Positions 47,463-57,430 of a stretch of DNA of 64,000 nucleotides are shown one piece after another. The notes beneath the pieces were generated by a model. It saw nothing but the letters and a program-made list of their open reading frames with translations. It made no database searches and was not told the DNA's origin. Numbering within the stretch: position 1 is the stretch's first letter; each line of letters starts with the position of its first letter. Made by a program: the position numbers and the translations under genes. The DNA comes from VFKU01 sp964620045 (lineage in GTDB: Bacteria; Hydrogenedentota; Hydrogenedentia; Hydrogenedentales; GCA-2746185), in the NCBI GenBank assembly GCA_964620045.1, contig CAZUJL010000011.1, forward strand, positions 1 through 64,000, read 5' to 3'.

Positions 47463-49460
47463 TTAGTTCGACGGCGCCGGGTTTTCCGCAGCCGGTGTTT
47501 CCGCAGCGGGCGCTGCAGCGCCTTCAGCCGGAGCAGCTTCTGGAGCGATCTGAACTTCTGGCGTATCGGCGGCCGGGGCCGACGCAGTCGCCGGCGCCGC
47601 GGCCGGGGTCGTCGACAGCGGTTCAATCTGCAGAATCTGGTAAATCAGGTCTTCGTCTTCCTGCACCAGCGCCGCATCGACGAATTTCGTGCGCAACTGC
47701 TGCATGTAATCCATCTGCAACTGCTGGCGGCGCGTGCGCACGACGTCCTCGCGAATGGCGGCCTTTTCCGTGGCGTACTGCTGTTCCCACGTATCGCCCT
47801 CGGGCACGGTTTTCTCCACCACTTCGACGAAATGCGGGATCTGCAGCATGTCGTAAATCGGGCCGCCGAACTCGCCGGGGTTCTTGTTTACCAGGCGCTC
47901 GAGGAGCCGCCGGCCTTCCATGAACAGGCCCTGCTGGAACAGCATGTCGTTCAGACCGAAGGATTCGGTTTCCTTGATTTCGACGTCCAGCTCGGGGAAT
48001 TTCGCCTTCATGTCCTCCAGGCTCTTGCACTCCTGCTGGACCTTGATCACGTATTCGGCGACTTTTTGCCGGTAGTCGGGCGTTTGTTTTTGCTGCGCGA
48101 CCGCGGACAGGCGCGCGTCTTCTTTTGCTTCCTCGTACGCACGCTGCGCGGGCGGCACGATCTCGACGATCTCGGCCACGTACACGTTGTGCGTGCCTTC
48201 GATCACCGGCGACACAATACCCATGGTGAGCTGCAGGGCATTGCTGCGGAAGGCCAGCATGTCTGCCTCGTCGATGTTTTCAATTTCAGAGGACTTATTG
48301 CTGAACCGACCGGTCTTCTTGGCTTCGAGGCCCTCGGCGGTGGCCAGCGCCGCGATGCTCAGCGACTCGGCCTTCGCTTTCGCGGAAAGCGCCGTCGCGC
48401 GTTCCATCCGCGCGGCGCGTTCCGCATCCGGCAGCTCCGCGCGCAGCACGATTTGCCGTGCTTTCACTTCGCGCACGCCGTCCACAGTACGGGTTTCTTC
48501 AACTTTGTAGATGTGCCAGCCGATGAAGCTCTCGATCGGGCCGCGGATTTCGCCGACGGCCATTTCGAACAGCGGCTTTTCGTGGTCGCGCAGCGCGGGG
48601 GATTCCTTGATCCACTCCATCTCGCCGCCCTTGTCCGCGTCGATGCCTGAGGAATTTGTGCGCGCCAGTTCGGCGAAGTCCTCTCCGTTCTTGGCGCGGG
48701 TGATGAGTTCCTCCGCGAGAGGCGGCACGGGCGCGCGCAGCGAAATCGCGATGAAATCCGCCGTGCGTTCTTCCGGCGTCATGAATTCGACGAGGTTGGC
48801 GTCGTAGTAGGCCTTGATCTGTTCTTCGGTGAGTTCAACCTTCGGCGCGACCGCGGCGGCCTTCACTTTCATCGTGGTGTTGCGCGCGTAGAACTGCTGC
48901 TTTACTTCGCTCTCGGGCACGCGCACCGCGGCGCCAATCAAGGCCATGTACTTCTGGCGGTTGACCTGCTCGGCCATGCCGGCGAAGATCTCGTCCCAGT
49001 TCGCGCGAACCTGGTTCTGGCGCTCCACCCACTGGTTGTACAGGCCCGGATCGAATTCCCCTTTTTCATTCTGGAAGCTGGGGTCCTTGCGCAGGGCGTC
49101 TTCCAAATACGCCTGGCTCGGGTGAATCGGTTCGTGCTTCGTCTTTTCGGTCACCAGCGCTTCTTCAATCAGCGCGTCCATGATCAGGCCGACCGTGCCG
49201 TCGTCCACCATGTCGCGCGCGCTCGCCGGCTGGCCGAACTGATTGCGCTGGTCTTGCACCATCATGTAGCGGTTCACGAAGGTCTGCGCGGTGACGGGTG
49301 TCTTGCCGACCATCGCCACCGGCTGCTCCGCCGAGGCGCCTCCGCGGAAACGGTTCAGCTTGTTCACGCCGGGGATGAAGAGCAGCATCGGCACGCCGAT
49401 AAACAGCAGAATGAAAAGGCCCACAAGGCTCTTGTGGCGGTGAAGTTGGTTCAAAAGCAC
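47463..49460 (-). CDS. PpiD-like membrane-anchored peptidyl-prolyl isomerase
   Basis: A 665-residue foldase. One N-terminal transmembrane helix (SLVGLFILLFIGVPMLLFIPGV) is followed by a SurA_N-like helical region (VNRYMMVQDQRNQFGQP) and a parvulin domain at about residues 230-320 (EERTADFIAISL, GEMEWIKESPALRD, GWHIYKVEETRT). The C-terminal part is helical and ends in a low-complexity Ala/Pro tail (about 50 residues). The GTG start at 49460 has GGAG upstream. It faces the GTPase pair convergently with six bases between, and tRNA-Ala lies divergently upstream. It likely assists newly exported proteins at the translocon. Confidence 0.88.
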   Translation of the reverse strand: MLLNQLHRHKSLVGLFILLFIGVPMLLFIPGVNKLNRFRGGASAEQPVAMVGKTPVTAQTFVNRYMMVQDQRNQFGQPASARDMVDDGTVGLIMDALIEEALVTEKTKHEPIHPSQAYLEDALRKDPSFQNEKGEFDPGLYNQWVERQNQVRANWDEIFAGMAEQVNRQKYMALIGAAVRVPESEVKQQFYARNTTMKVKAAAVAPKVELTEEQIKAYYDANLVEFMTPEERTADFIAISLRAPVPPLAEELITRAKNGEDFAELARTNSSGIDADKGGEMEWIKESPALRDHEKPLFEMAVGEIRGPIESFIGWHIYKVEETRTVDGVREVKARQIVLRAELPDAERAARMERATALSAKAKAESLSIAALATAEGLEAKKTGRFSNKSSEIENIDEADMLAFRSNALQLTMGIVSPVIEGTHNVYVAEIVEIVPPAQRAYEEAKEDARLSAVAQQKQTPDYRQKVAEYVIKVQQECKSLEDMKAKFPELDVEIKETESFGLNDMLFQQGLFMEGRRLLERLVNKNPGEFGGPIYDMLQIPHFVEVVEKTVPEGDTWEQQYATEKAAIREDVVRTRRQQLQMDYMQQLRTKFVDAALVQEDEDLIYQILQIEPLSTTPAAAPATASAPAADTPEVQIAPEAAPAEGAAAPAAETPAAENPAPSN

Positions 49461-49685
49461 GCGGAAAACTCCTTCGCTTTACAGTGGTCGGCGCTGCGCT
49501 GCACGTCGCCCCGATACAGGCGCGCATCCAAGCCGAGTAGGCTACCACACGCCGAAAAACCCTTCAAAGCCCGGCCCGCCTGCGCGGCGAGGCATGCTCG
49601 GGCGTCCCGGAGCGCGGCGCGCGCGTTGACTCATGCCGGAACGCACCGTATAATTCCCGTTCTGCCGCAAGACCGCGTTTTTCGT

Positions 49686-49761
49686 GGGGGTATAGCTCAG
49701 TTGGGAGAGCGCTTCGCTGGCAGCGAAGAGGTCAGGGGTTCGACTCCCCTTACCTCCACCA
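49686..49761 (+). tRNA. tRNA-Ala (anticodon GGC)
   Basis: A 76-base cloverleaf: acceptor GGGGGTA with TACCTCC (one G-T pair), anticodon arm CTTCG-CTGGCAG-CGAAG giving GGC, T arm with GGTTCGACTCC, and encoded CCA at 49759-49761. Confidence 0.97.
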
Positions 49762-49771
49762 CTTACGCGGT

Positions 49772-51640
49772 TTAGTCCTCTTTCGTCGGCCCGACGAGCA
49801 GCCCTTCGCCAACACCCTCCGGCAGCGGGCGATTGCCTATCAGTAGGTATTTCTCGCGCGCATAGGGCCCGCCCAGCACGGTAAAACTGTCCGCTCCCGC
49901 GGCCGCTTCCAGCTCTTTGAGCTGCCGCTGGCGGAAGAAGTAGTAGTACGGTTCATCGCCGTGCAACGCTTCGCCCACCTTCGCGAAATCCGGCTGCAGC
50001 GGGATGAGCGTGCGCACATAGAACGCGACCGGGGCGCGCACGACGAAGGCCTCGACCTTATCGCCGCGATCGTGAAGCTCGCGCATCGTCACGCCGAGCG
50101 CGCGTGGTGATTCGAGGCCCTGGTAGTGATACGACTGCATCACGAGACCTTGCGTCACACCGATCAGCGTCAATACGGCCACGCCCAATGGCCGGCGCGC
50201 CGGACGCCACAGCATCGGCGCGACGCCGAGCGCCACAGCGGCGAAAATCCATTCCTCGATCACCAGCGAGGTCTTGCCGCCTTCGGTGACTGTGGCAAAG
50301 ATCGCAACGCCAACCGAACCCGCCGCCAGCAACGGGAGCAGTGCTGCGGCCCAAATCCGAAAAACGCGGTCTGGCCAGCCCGGCACGCCGAGCGCCAGTG
50401 CATTCACAAGCCCCCCGAACGCGATCGCCATTACGGGATAGGCCGAGAGAACATAGTCCCCTTCCTTGCCCGCGATGAGCGAGAAAATCGCGATCGACAC
50501 GATCGCGGTCAGCCCGCTCGTGCTCCATGCGGGCGCGGCCGCCGCGTCGCGCACGGATTTCGAAAACACCAGCGGCGTTAACAAACACCACGGCGCCATA
50601 TTGGCCAAAAAGCCGATGAGGTAGAAGAAATGCGAGCCGCTGTTGATCTCGGTGGCGACGTAGGTGCGGTCCACCGCCTGATCGTGCAGCAGCGACTGCC
50701 AGTAGTCCCACCCCAGCGCGCGCACGGCGAGCAAAAACCACGGCGCCGCGATCACGATGCCGATGCCGGCCACGGCCCCAAGCACACCCAGCCGACGCAG
50801 CCGATCCGCCGGGCCATGCCGAAACGCGAACCACAGCCACAGCGTCGCCGTGGCGATCAGTCCGTAGGGCGGCGTCAATACGCTGTGAAGCAACGCCGGC
50901 GCATTCTGCGGCACGAGGGCGTGGACGAGATTCAGCACCCAATCGGCGACGAAAAAAATCAGGGTTGCGATCAGCCCCGTGCGCGCGGTCTGCGCCGATC
51001 GCGGTCCGTGCACAATCGCGTGGATCGCCCACGCCGGAATGACAAACAAGGCCGCGACGGGGCCCTTCAGCAGAATCGCCGCGCCGAAGGCCAGGCCGGC
51101 GGCCACTGTCCAAAATATCCGGCGCGTTTGCGTCTCCAGCGCCGTCCACATCCACAGGATCGCGAGGGTGGTGGTGAACGCGAGCGGCATATCCAGATCG
51201 CACACGCGCGAGCGCTGCAACACGATGGGCGTCGCCGCGGCCACCACGGCCGACCACAAAGCCGCGCGTTGGCCCAGCGTCCGCCGCGCATACCAATACA
51301 CGGCCACAATCGTGAGCACGCCGCTGAGGGCATTCGGCACGCGCGCGATGAATTCGTTGATCGTGCCCGTGAGCCAGTACAACGCCGCGAGCGTCCAGTA
51401 CAGCAGCGGCGGCTTGACGATGTAGACCTCGCCGTTGATCCGCGGCACGATGAAGTCGCCGGTCTGCAGCATTTCGATGCCGGGCACGGAGCGCTGGCCT
51501 TCGTAAATAATCGTGACGTCTGCCCGGCCGAGCTCGAAGAAAATCGCCACGGCGCCCGCCGTCACAATTGCCCACACCGCCCAGCGGCCGAAAGGGTGCG
51601 CGGGCGAGGCACTGGCGGGTGCGGAATCGGATGCGGACAC
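49772..51640 (-). CDS. ArnT/GT39-like integral membrane glycosyltransferase
   Basis: A 622-residue protein with about twelve hydrophobic helices. The first luminal loop contains DVTIIYEGQRSVPGIEMLQTGDFIVPRINGEVYIVKPPLLYW, which follows the ArnT/PMT pattern of an acidic residue near the lipid-phosphate donor site and the KPPLxYW motif. Such enzymes transfer sugars from polyprenyl-phosphate donors to lipid A or proteins. The start is GTG at 51640 with GGAG upstream. It is alone on its strand here, so donor and acceptor are unknown. Confidence 0.88.
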   Translation of the reverse strand: MSASDSAPASASPAHPFGRWAVWAIVTAGAVAIFFELGRADVTIIYEGQRSVPGIEMLQTGDFIVPRINGEVYIVKPPLLYWTLAALYWLTGTINEFIARVPNALSGVLTIVAVYWYARRTLGQRAALWSAVVAAATPIVLQRSRVCDLDMPLAFTTTLAILWMWTALETQTRRIFWTVAAGLAFGAAILLKGPVAALFVIPAWAIHAIVHGPRSAQTARTGLIATLIFFVADWVLNLVHALVPQNAPALLHSVLTPPYGLIATATLWLWFAFRHGPADRLRRLGVLGAVAGIGIVIAAPWFLLAVRALGWDYWQSLLHDQAVDRTYVATEINSGSHFFYLIGFLANMAPWCLLTPLVFSKSVRDAAAAPAWSTSGLTAIVSIAIFSLIAGKEGDYVLSAYPVMAIAFGGLVNALALGVPGWPDRVFRIWAAALLPLLAAGSVGVAIFATVTEGGKTSLVIEEWIFAAVALGVAPMLWRPARRPLGVAVLTLIGVTQGLVMQSYHYQGLESPRALGVTMRELHDRGDKVEAFVVRAPVAFYVRTLIPLQPDFAKVGEALHGDEPYYYFFRQRQLKELEAAAGADSFTVLGGPYAREKYLLIGNRPLPEGVGEGLLVGPTKED

Positions 51641-51783
51641 GCGGGATCTCCGCGCGCGTTATACCGCTTGGGGCCGCGCGCGCTCAACACCCGCCGCCCG
51701 ATTCGCGCGAAATCCGCAGGCTTTTCGCGGGGCCATTCGCGCCGCTATGATGCGGGATTCGGATTGATGCCAAGGAGAACACC

Positions 51784-52986
51784 ATGCCGGCGCTCGACGG
51801 TTTACGCATTCTCGACATGACGCAATACGAAGCGGGCACATCGTGCACGCAGGCGCTCGCGTGGCTCGGCGCCGACGTCGTCAAGATCGAAAAGCCCGGT
51901 GTGGGCGATCCCGGCCGCGGACTCGACCTCGGCCTCTTCGAGGACGCCGAATATTTCGTCAACTGGAACAGCAACAAGCGCAGCGTGACGCTGAATCTCG
52001 ATTCCGCCGAAGGCCGCGCGATCCTGCTCAAAATGCTGCCGAAGTACGACGTGTTCGTGGAGAATTACGGCCCCGGCGTGATCGAAAAAATGAACCTCGG
52101 CTACGACGTCATGAAGGCCGTGCATCCCGGAATCATCTACGGGCGCATCAAGGGTTTCGGCACCAGCGGACCGTACGCGAAGTACAAGAGTTTCGACGTC
52201 GTCGCGCAGGCGGCCTCGGGTGCGCTTTCGACCACGGGCGAAGCCGGCGGCCCGCCCACGCGCAACGGCCCCACGATCGGCGACGTCGGCACGGGCGTGC
52301 AGATGGCGCTCGCGATTACGGCGGCCTATGTGCAAAAGCTGCGCACCGGCGCCGGCCAGCTCATCGAGATCAGCATGCAAGAGGCTGTGACGTACTTCAT
52401 GCGGACAACCATGGCGCTCGGCTCCAAGTGGGGTACGCGCCCGGCGGAGCGCCGTGGCAACGGCATCAACCCGGTCATCAACCTCTACCCGTGCACGCCC
52501 TTCGGCCCGAACGATCACGTGTACATCATGTGCGTGACGCAGCGACTCTTCGAACGGCTCTGCACCGTCATCGGCCGCGAAGACTTGCTCACGGATCCGC
52601 GCTTCGCGCAGCCCAAGGCGCGCCGCGAGCACGCCGACGCGCTGCGCGCGGAACTCGAAAAATGGACACGTCCGCGCACGAAGCGCGAGGCGATGCACAT
52701 TCTGTGCGAGGGCGGCGTCCCGGCGAGCGCGGTCTTCGACACGACGGACCTCTTCAGCGATCCGCACCTGCAGTCCCGCGGGTTTATCCACAAGATCCCG
52801 CACGAGGCGCTTGGCGAGATTCCGCTCCTCGGCTGGCCGGCGCGGCTGTCCGAAAGCCATGTGCCCATCACGGCCTCGCCGCTGCTCGGCAAACACACGG
52901 CGGAGGTGATGGCCCAGGACCTGGGCCTGACCGAGGCCGAAATCGCCCTTCTGCGCGACGCCGGCACTCTCGGCAACGAGCGCTAA
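51784..52986 (+). CDS. Family III CoA-transferase (CaiB/BaiF)
   Basis: A 400-residue protein with the family start LRILDMTQYEAGTSCTQALAWLGADVVKIEKPG and NSNKRSVTLNLDS. The catalytic aspartate region is TIGDVGTGVQMA (about residue 162). GFGTSGPY and NPVINLYPCTPFGPNDHVYI fit the family. These enzymes move CoA between carboxylic acids; the substrate pair cannot be inferred. ATG at 51784 with AAGGAG 8-13 bases upstream. It ends at a bidirectional terminator shared with the convergent heme-c/copper gene. Confidence 0.9.
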   Translation: MPALDGLRILDMTQYEAGTSCTQALAWLGADVVKIEKPGVGDPGRGLDLGLFEDAEYFVNWNSNKRSVTLNLDSAEGRAILLKMLPKYDVFVENYGPGVIEKMNLGYDVMKAVHPGIIYGRIKGFGTSGPYAKYKSFDVVAQAASGALSTTGEAGGPPTRNGPTIGDVGTGVQMALAITAAYVQKLRTGAGQLIEISMQEAVTYFMRTTMALGSKWGTRPAERRGNGINPVINLYPCTPFGPNDHVYIMCVTQRLFERLCTVIGREDLLTDPRFAQPKARREHADALRAELEKWTRPRTKREAMHILCEGGVPASAVFDTTDLFSDPHLQSRGFIHKIPHEALGEIPLLGWPARLSESHVPITASPLLGKHTAEVMAQDLGLTEAEIALLRDAGTLGNER

Positions 52987-52993
52987 AAACGAA

Positions 52994-53030
52994 GAGGCGC
53001 CCGCGCGATGCGGGCGCCTCGTGCTTTTTC
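52994..53030. terminator. Bidirectional Rho-independent terminator
   Basis: An 11-bp stem (GAGGCGCCCGC at 52994-53004 with its complement at 53010-53020) has GTGCTTTTT on the plus side and, read from the minus side, TTCGTTTTT. It serves both the CoA-transferase and the convergent heme-c/copper gene. Confidence 0.92.
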
Positions 53031-53041
53031 TGTAGTCGCGA

Positions 53042-54580
53042 TTACTTCGCGAGTTCGCCAGGGATCGTGATTGTCTGGCCGTTGCCGATGGGCAGCGTCA
53101 GTTTCAGCGCGTCGCCCTCGACGGTGCCGGCGATGGACATCGGATCCTGACCGGGAACCATCGCGGTGCCGGTGAAGCTGGTGCCGGTCCACACGATGTC
53201 CTTCACGGCGGCGCGGCCGACGATCTGGCCGAACTTCACGTACCAGCCGCCTTCGCCCGATTTCGGGATGTGCAGCGCGCTCGGCTCAAGCTGCGGGCCG
53301 TTCGCCTGGATCATTACTTTGAAGACATCGCCCGGGTGCGCCGCGGCGAGTTCCGCGAGCTTCGCGATCACGGGGCTGTCGGCGGTCGCGTCTTTCGGAC
53401 TCACGCCTTCGGCCACGACATAGTCCACGAAGCCGATCATCATTTCGTCGTACGACTCGGGACCGAAGCTGATGTCTTTGGTCGGGTCCGGGTTGTGCGG
53501 GTTGTTCGACGAGTTGTCCCAGTGCGCGACGCAATCGATGCGCGAACCCTTCGGCACGGACACCGGCTCGTCGAATTCATACACCGTCTGCCAGTTGAAG
53601 TCGTACTTGCTCACCTTGAGCAGGTCGCGCGTCTGGCCGTCGGGCGTCGTCAGCGTGTAGCTGAAATCCTTGCCACGGTAGTGCATGTGCGGTGTCAGCG
53701 TGTGAATGATGCTGTCCTGCGCGAAGGTGAAGGTCGAAGTCGCTTCGTAGTTCGAATCGCCGGCCGGGATGCGGAAATCGGCGTTCATCACCCACAGGTT
53801 GACGAGCTCCTTCTGCACGTCCTTCGCCTCGGCGAAGTGCAGGCCCACGCGCGTCTTGTCTTTCGTCGCTTCGCCGGTCAGGTGGTAGTGCATGTCGCCC
53901 ACGATCGGCTGGCCCTTCTTCAGCAGGCGCGCCGTGCCATCGGGGAAGGAATCCGGGCCCGCGCCCGCGGCCCACGCGCTGATCCAGCCGTTCGGGTTGC
54001 CCTGGCTGCCCTGCCACAGGATCACGTGGTGCACGACCTTCGAGTTGCCCGGGAGAATTTCCACGCCCGTGATCCACTTGTCTTCGGCGAAGTCTGTCTT
54101 GCCGACGAGGTTGTAGAACTCATCCGAACCGGTCGCCGGGAGATCGATTTCATCGAAGGTCACGACGTAGTCCGGTTCGCCCAACTGCCATTCGCCCGTC
54201 GGGAATTTCGGGGCCACGGGGAGGTCAGACTTGTTGCCTTCCGGCGCGCCGGCCTTCGCCCATTCGAGGATCAGATCTTTTTCATCCTGCGTGAGCGAGC
54301 GATCGTTCGAGAAAGGGCCAAAGCCTTTGTCGGCATGCCACGGGGGCATCACATTGTCGCCGACATTTTTCTGAATCGCCTTCACCCACGGCCGGACTTC
54401 GTCGTAGCTCAGGAGCGACATCGGACCAATCTGGCCCGGGCGGTGGCACTCGACGCACTTGGCGTTCATAATCGGCGCGACGTCTTTGCTGTAGGTCGGC
54501 TTCGCGGCGTCAGCGGTCCCGCCGATCAAACCAGCCGCGCCCACCGTGCACGCCGCCACTATTCCCTGAATCGCTTTCAT
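53042..54580 (-). CDS. Cytochrome c domain fused to a copper monooxygenase-like domain (paralogue)
   Basis: A 512-residue exported protein related to the one at 37620-38888. Signal peptide residues 1-25; heme-c site CVECHRPG near residue 42, with MPPWHADKG. The copper-domain motifs match its paralogue: VVHHVILWQ, DMHYHLTGE, HMHYRGKDF, YDFNWQTVYEF, HWDNSSNNPHNPDPTKD and YDEMMIGF. An extra C-terminal domain of about 100 residues (VKDIVWTGTSFTGTAMVPGQ, GQTITIPGEL) is absent from the shorter paralogue. ATG at 54580 with AGGAAAG upstream. Function unknown; an oxidative role is inferred. Confidence 0.85.
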   Translation of the reverse strand: MKAIQGIVAACTVGAAGLIGGTADAAKPTYSKDVAPIMNAKCVECHRPGQIGPMSLLSYDEVRPWVKAIQKNVGDNVMPPWHADKGFGPFSNDRSLTQDEKDLILEWAKAGAPEGNKSDLPVAPKFPTGEWQLGEPDYVVTFDEIDLPATGSDEFYNLVGKTDFAEDKWITGVEILPGNSKVVHHVILWQGSQGNPNGWISAWAAGAGPDSFPDGTARLLKKGQPIVGDMHYHLTGEATKDKTRVGLHFAEAKDVQKELVNLWVMNADFRIPAGDSNYEATSTFTFAQDSIIHTLTPHMHYRGKDFSYTLTTPDGQTRDLLKVSKYDFNWQTVYEFDEPVSVPKGSRIDCVAHWDNSSNNPHNPDPTKDISFGPESYDEMMIGFVDYVVAEGVSPKDATADSPVIAKLAELAAAHPGDVFKVMIQANGPQLEPSALHIPKSGEGGWYVKFGQIVGRAAVKDIVWTGTSFTGTAMVPGQDPMSIAGTVEGDALKLTLPIGNGQTITIPGELAK

Positions 54581-54743
54581 CCAATCTTTCCTCCAAAAGT
54601 CCCACGCGGGAACGCTGGCCAGTGTAACACCCTTGGCCCGCTAAAGTTTCGTATTCACGGGCCTTTTCGTTAGACGCGCGACCGTAAACAAGGGTTTCAC
54701 GCAGAGGGATGACATTTCGTCACACTGGCGAATGGCGCGGAAA

Positions 54744-56447
54744 TTAGCGGTGTCGAATCCGCGCCAGCATCAACGGATGCAGCAGGAACGGCAGCAGCGG
54801 CACTACCGAAATGCCCACCCACAGGGGCCAATTCATCGGGTGCGGAAATCGCTGCGCCCAATCTTTCGTGCCGGGCGGCACTTCCCACTGCACCATGGAA
54901 TGCGCGAAGGCCCAGCTATATGCGAGCCACAGCGCGGCGCACACCCACGGCACGGCAGGGTGCAGCAGTCCGCGCCGGTTCGCCTGCCACGCGAGCACGA
55001 ACAGGCCCAGCACCGCCAAACCTGCCCCCGCCCAATACGCGACGGGCGACCCCGTCGCTGCGTATTCCGTGGCCTTGGCAGGATCCAGCAGACCCACCAA
55101 CGCACCGCCGAGCAACGCGCCGCGGAGCGGCACAAGCAGAATCAAAAAAGCGCCCGCGGCGAAGAGGTAGCTCGCCGGCCATGCGCACGCCCACATGAGC
55201 ACGTACAAGAACCCGAAGTGCATCGCCACCACAAGCGCCTGCGGCAGGTGCGTGTAACCCTGGTGCAGGAACGCGCCGAAGCCGGTGGACTCACCCTGCG
55301 ACCGCACGAATGCCTCGATCGCGAGCACGATGCCGGCGAGTTCCATCAGCGCGAGCAGCCCGCCGACGCCAATCACGATCAGGCGCGCGTTCGAGATGCG
55401 GGTGAGCGTGAGTGGACGCGTGAGCAGATAACTCGAGTTCGAGTTCCAGTGGCCGCCGCGCATGAACAGCACGCCGCCGACCATCAATCCGCCCAGAAAC
55501 GCGGCGAGGAACAGCCCCATCCACACGTACTGCGCGCTGGAGAACCAGTCGATGCGGAACAACGGCTCGCCGGAGGACTTGCCGGTCACGTTCGTTGCGC
55601 GGAACAGCCCCACGACCAGCGGCATGCCGATGAAGTAGGCGGCCGCGGATCCGCCGACATAAATCGGCAGGAGCAGTCCGTATTGCCGCCATTCGAACCA
55701 AAACTGCGCCGCACGCGCGGAGCCGAAGGCGCGTCGTACACGAGTCTTCGCCACGGTCACGCTACGCCGCGGCAGACTCGCCGCCCAGCCGCCGCGCCGC
55801 TGCACGACCAGTACGGCACACGTAAGTAGCGTCACAATGACCAGGGTCACACCGAACACGATCGCGCCCCGTGCGGGTGCGCTGCCGTCGAACAAGGTCC
55901 GCACCCAGGGCCGTTGCACGAGCGCGGCCAAGCTGCCGAAATACAGCACGAAGGAGACCAGCGCCACGCGCGGAGAGGCCTTGCCCATCGTGTAGGCCCA
56001 GAGCTGCGCGATCGGCATGAAGGCCATCGCGCCGAGCACGGGCTTCCACCACGTCATCTCTACCTTTAGCACGAACGGCAACGGCACCGCCGCCGCGAGC
56101 GACACCACCGCGCCGACGGATGCGCCAAACGCGAGGTGGATAAGGGCCAATTTCCATGTGCGCAACGGCATGCGCAGCACACGATCCGGCAAGCCGATTA
56201 TCAGGCGCTCCGCGTCGCTGTTGCTCAGGATCACGGCGGCCGCGCCGACGAGATTTGCGACGCCAATCAGCATCAGCGCGATCATGAAATCTTCGGAGGC
56301 GTCGCGGTTTTGCGCGCGCAACCCCTGCGCCTCGGCCAACCACAAGCCCACAAACGCCAGCGCAAGCCCCGCGAACACGATCAGGAGAATCTTGCGCACG
56401 CGCCGCCAGAGGCCGGCGTACAGCGTCCATACCGCGCGGTTCGCCAT
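54744..56447 (-). CDS. ABC transporter permease (ABC-2-like, large)
   Basis: A 567-residue integral membrane protein with about twelve hydrophobic segments and no ATP-binding motif. The first helices (ILLIVFAGLALAFVGLWL, MIALMLIGVANLVGAAAVIL) are followed by hydrophilic loops and a duplicated hydrophobic layout. It starts three bases after the stop of the ATP-binding protein gene (TGAgcaATG), so it is the partner permease. The substrate is unknown; export of a lipid or a small molecule is the usual role of such two-gene systems. Confidence 0.82.
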   Translation of the reverse strand: MANRAVWTLYAGLWRRVRKILLIVFAGLALAFVGLWLAEAQGLRAQNRDASEDFMIALMLIGVANLVGAAAVILSNSDAERLIIGLPDRVLRMPLRTWKLALIHLAFGASVGAVVSLAAAVPLPFVLKVEMTWWKPVLGAMAFMPIAQLWAYTMGKASPRVALVSFVLYFGSLAALVQRPWVRTLFDGSAPARGAIVFGVTLVIVTLLTCAVLVVQRRGGWAASLPRRSVTVAKTRVRRAFGSARAAQFWFEWRQYGLLLPIYVGGSAAAYFIGMPLVVGLFRATNVTGKSSGEPLFRIDWFSSAQYVWMGLFLAAFLGGLMVGGVLFMRGGHWNSNSSYLLTRPLTLTRISNARLIVIGVGGLLALMELAGIVLAIEAFVRSQGESTGFGAFLHQGYTHLPQALVVAMHFGFLYVLMWACAWPASYLFAAGAFLILLVPLRGALLGGALVGLLDPAKATEYAATGSPVAYWAGAGLAVLGLFVLAWQANRRGLLHPAVPWVCAALWLAYSWAFAHSMVQWEVPPGTKDWAQRFPHPMNWPLWVGISVVPLLPFLLHPLMLARIRHR

Positions 56448-56450
56448 TGC

Positions 56451-57338
56451 TCAGAATCCCACGCGCGCCACGAAAATGTCTTCGAGCGTCGGCCGTGATT
56501 CCTGCACGATTTTCGCACCCATTCGCGCGGCCTGCGCCTTCACGCCCTCCGCCGCGCCGTCGCACAGCACGCGCCAGGCCGTGCCCGCGCCGTCGCAGTG
56601 CAGCGCGCCGTCCAGCTTTGGCGCTTGTGTTTGCGCTTGCGGAAATTCGAGATGCAGGTGGCGGTGCGCGCTCAGAATATTTTCGAGCCGATCGCACAGG
56701 AGCACCTTGCCGCGGTGGATGATCGCGACGTAGTCCGCGACGCGCTCCACTTCGTCGAGCAGATGCGACGAAAACAGAATCGTGCGGCCTTCGGCGGCCA
56801 CGCTGCGCATCACGGCGCTTAGGATGTGCCGCCGCACGACGGGATCGAGGCCCGAAGACGGCTCGTCCAGGATCAGCAGTTCCGGCCGGTGCGCCAGCGC
56901 GCAGATGAGGCCGACCTTGGCCTTTTGCCCCTTCGACAGCGTGCCGATTTTCTGCGCCGGGTTCAGATCGAACCGCTCGCGCAATTCCTGCGCGAAGGTG
57001 TCGTCCCACTTCGGATATAGCCCGCGCGTGTAGCGCATTAACTCATCGACGCGCATCCAGCCCGGCAGATCGCGATCTTCGGACAAATACCCTATGCGCC
57101 CGAGCGCGCCCTCCGGATCCGCGATCGGATCGCGGCCGAGCACGCGCACGGTGCCCTGCTGCGGTTTCAGCAGGCCGATCAAATGCCGGATCAGCGTCGT
57201 CTTGCCCGCGCCGCTCTCGCCCAGCAACCCGAATACGCACCCCGCCGGCACCTGCAGCGACACGTCGTCCGCCGCCACCTTGCCCTTGTACACACGGCGC
57301 AGGTTCTGCACATCGATTACGGGTTGTTTATCTGGCAC
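56451..57338 (-). CDS. ABC transporter ATP-binding protein
   Basis: A 295-residue nucleotide-binding subunit. Walker A is GESGAGKTT, the signature is LSKGQKAKV (a variant of LSGGQ), Walker B is LLILDEPSSGLDP and the switch histidine is in SSHLLDEV. A ~75-residue C-terminal extension follows. The GTG at 57338 with GAGGAG six bases upstream is preferred to a start at 57392. It is followed by the permease gene. The LSKGQ signature and the large permease resemble the YtrB/bacitracin-like and gliding-type ABC-2 exporters. Confidence 0.93.
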   Translation of the reverse strand: MPDKQPVIDVQNLRRVYKGKVAADDVSLQVPAGCVFGLLGESGAGKTTLIRHLIGLLKPQQGTVRVLGRDPIADPEGALGRIGYLSEDRDLPGWMRVDELMRYTRGLYPKWDDTFAQELRERFDLNPAQKIGTLSKGQKAKVGLICALAHRPELLILDEPSSGLDPVVRRHILSAVMRSVAAEGRTILFSSHLLDEVERVADYVAIIHRGKVLLCDRLENILSAHRHLHLEFPQAQTQAPKLDGALHCDGAGTAWRVLCDGAAEGVKAQAARMGAKIVQESRPTLEDIFVARVGF

Positions 57339-57430
57339 AAAAGCTCCTCGAAAGCTGGCGCGACCGCCCAAAAGCGGCTTACTATTGCGCACGAACGGCC
57401 GGTGAATCCAGCCGCCGAAAGGAATGGGTG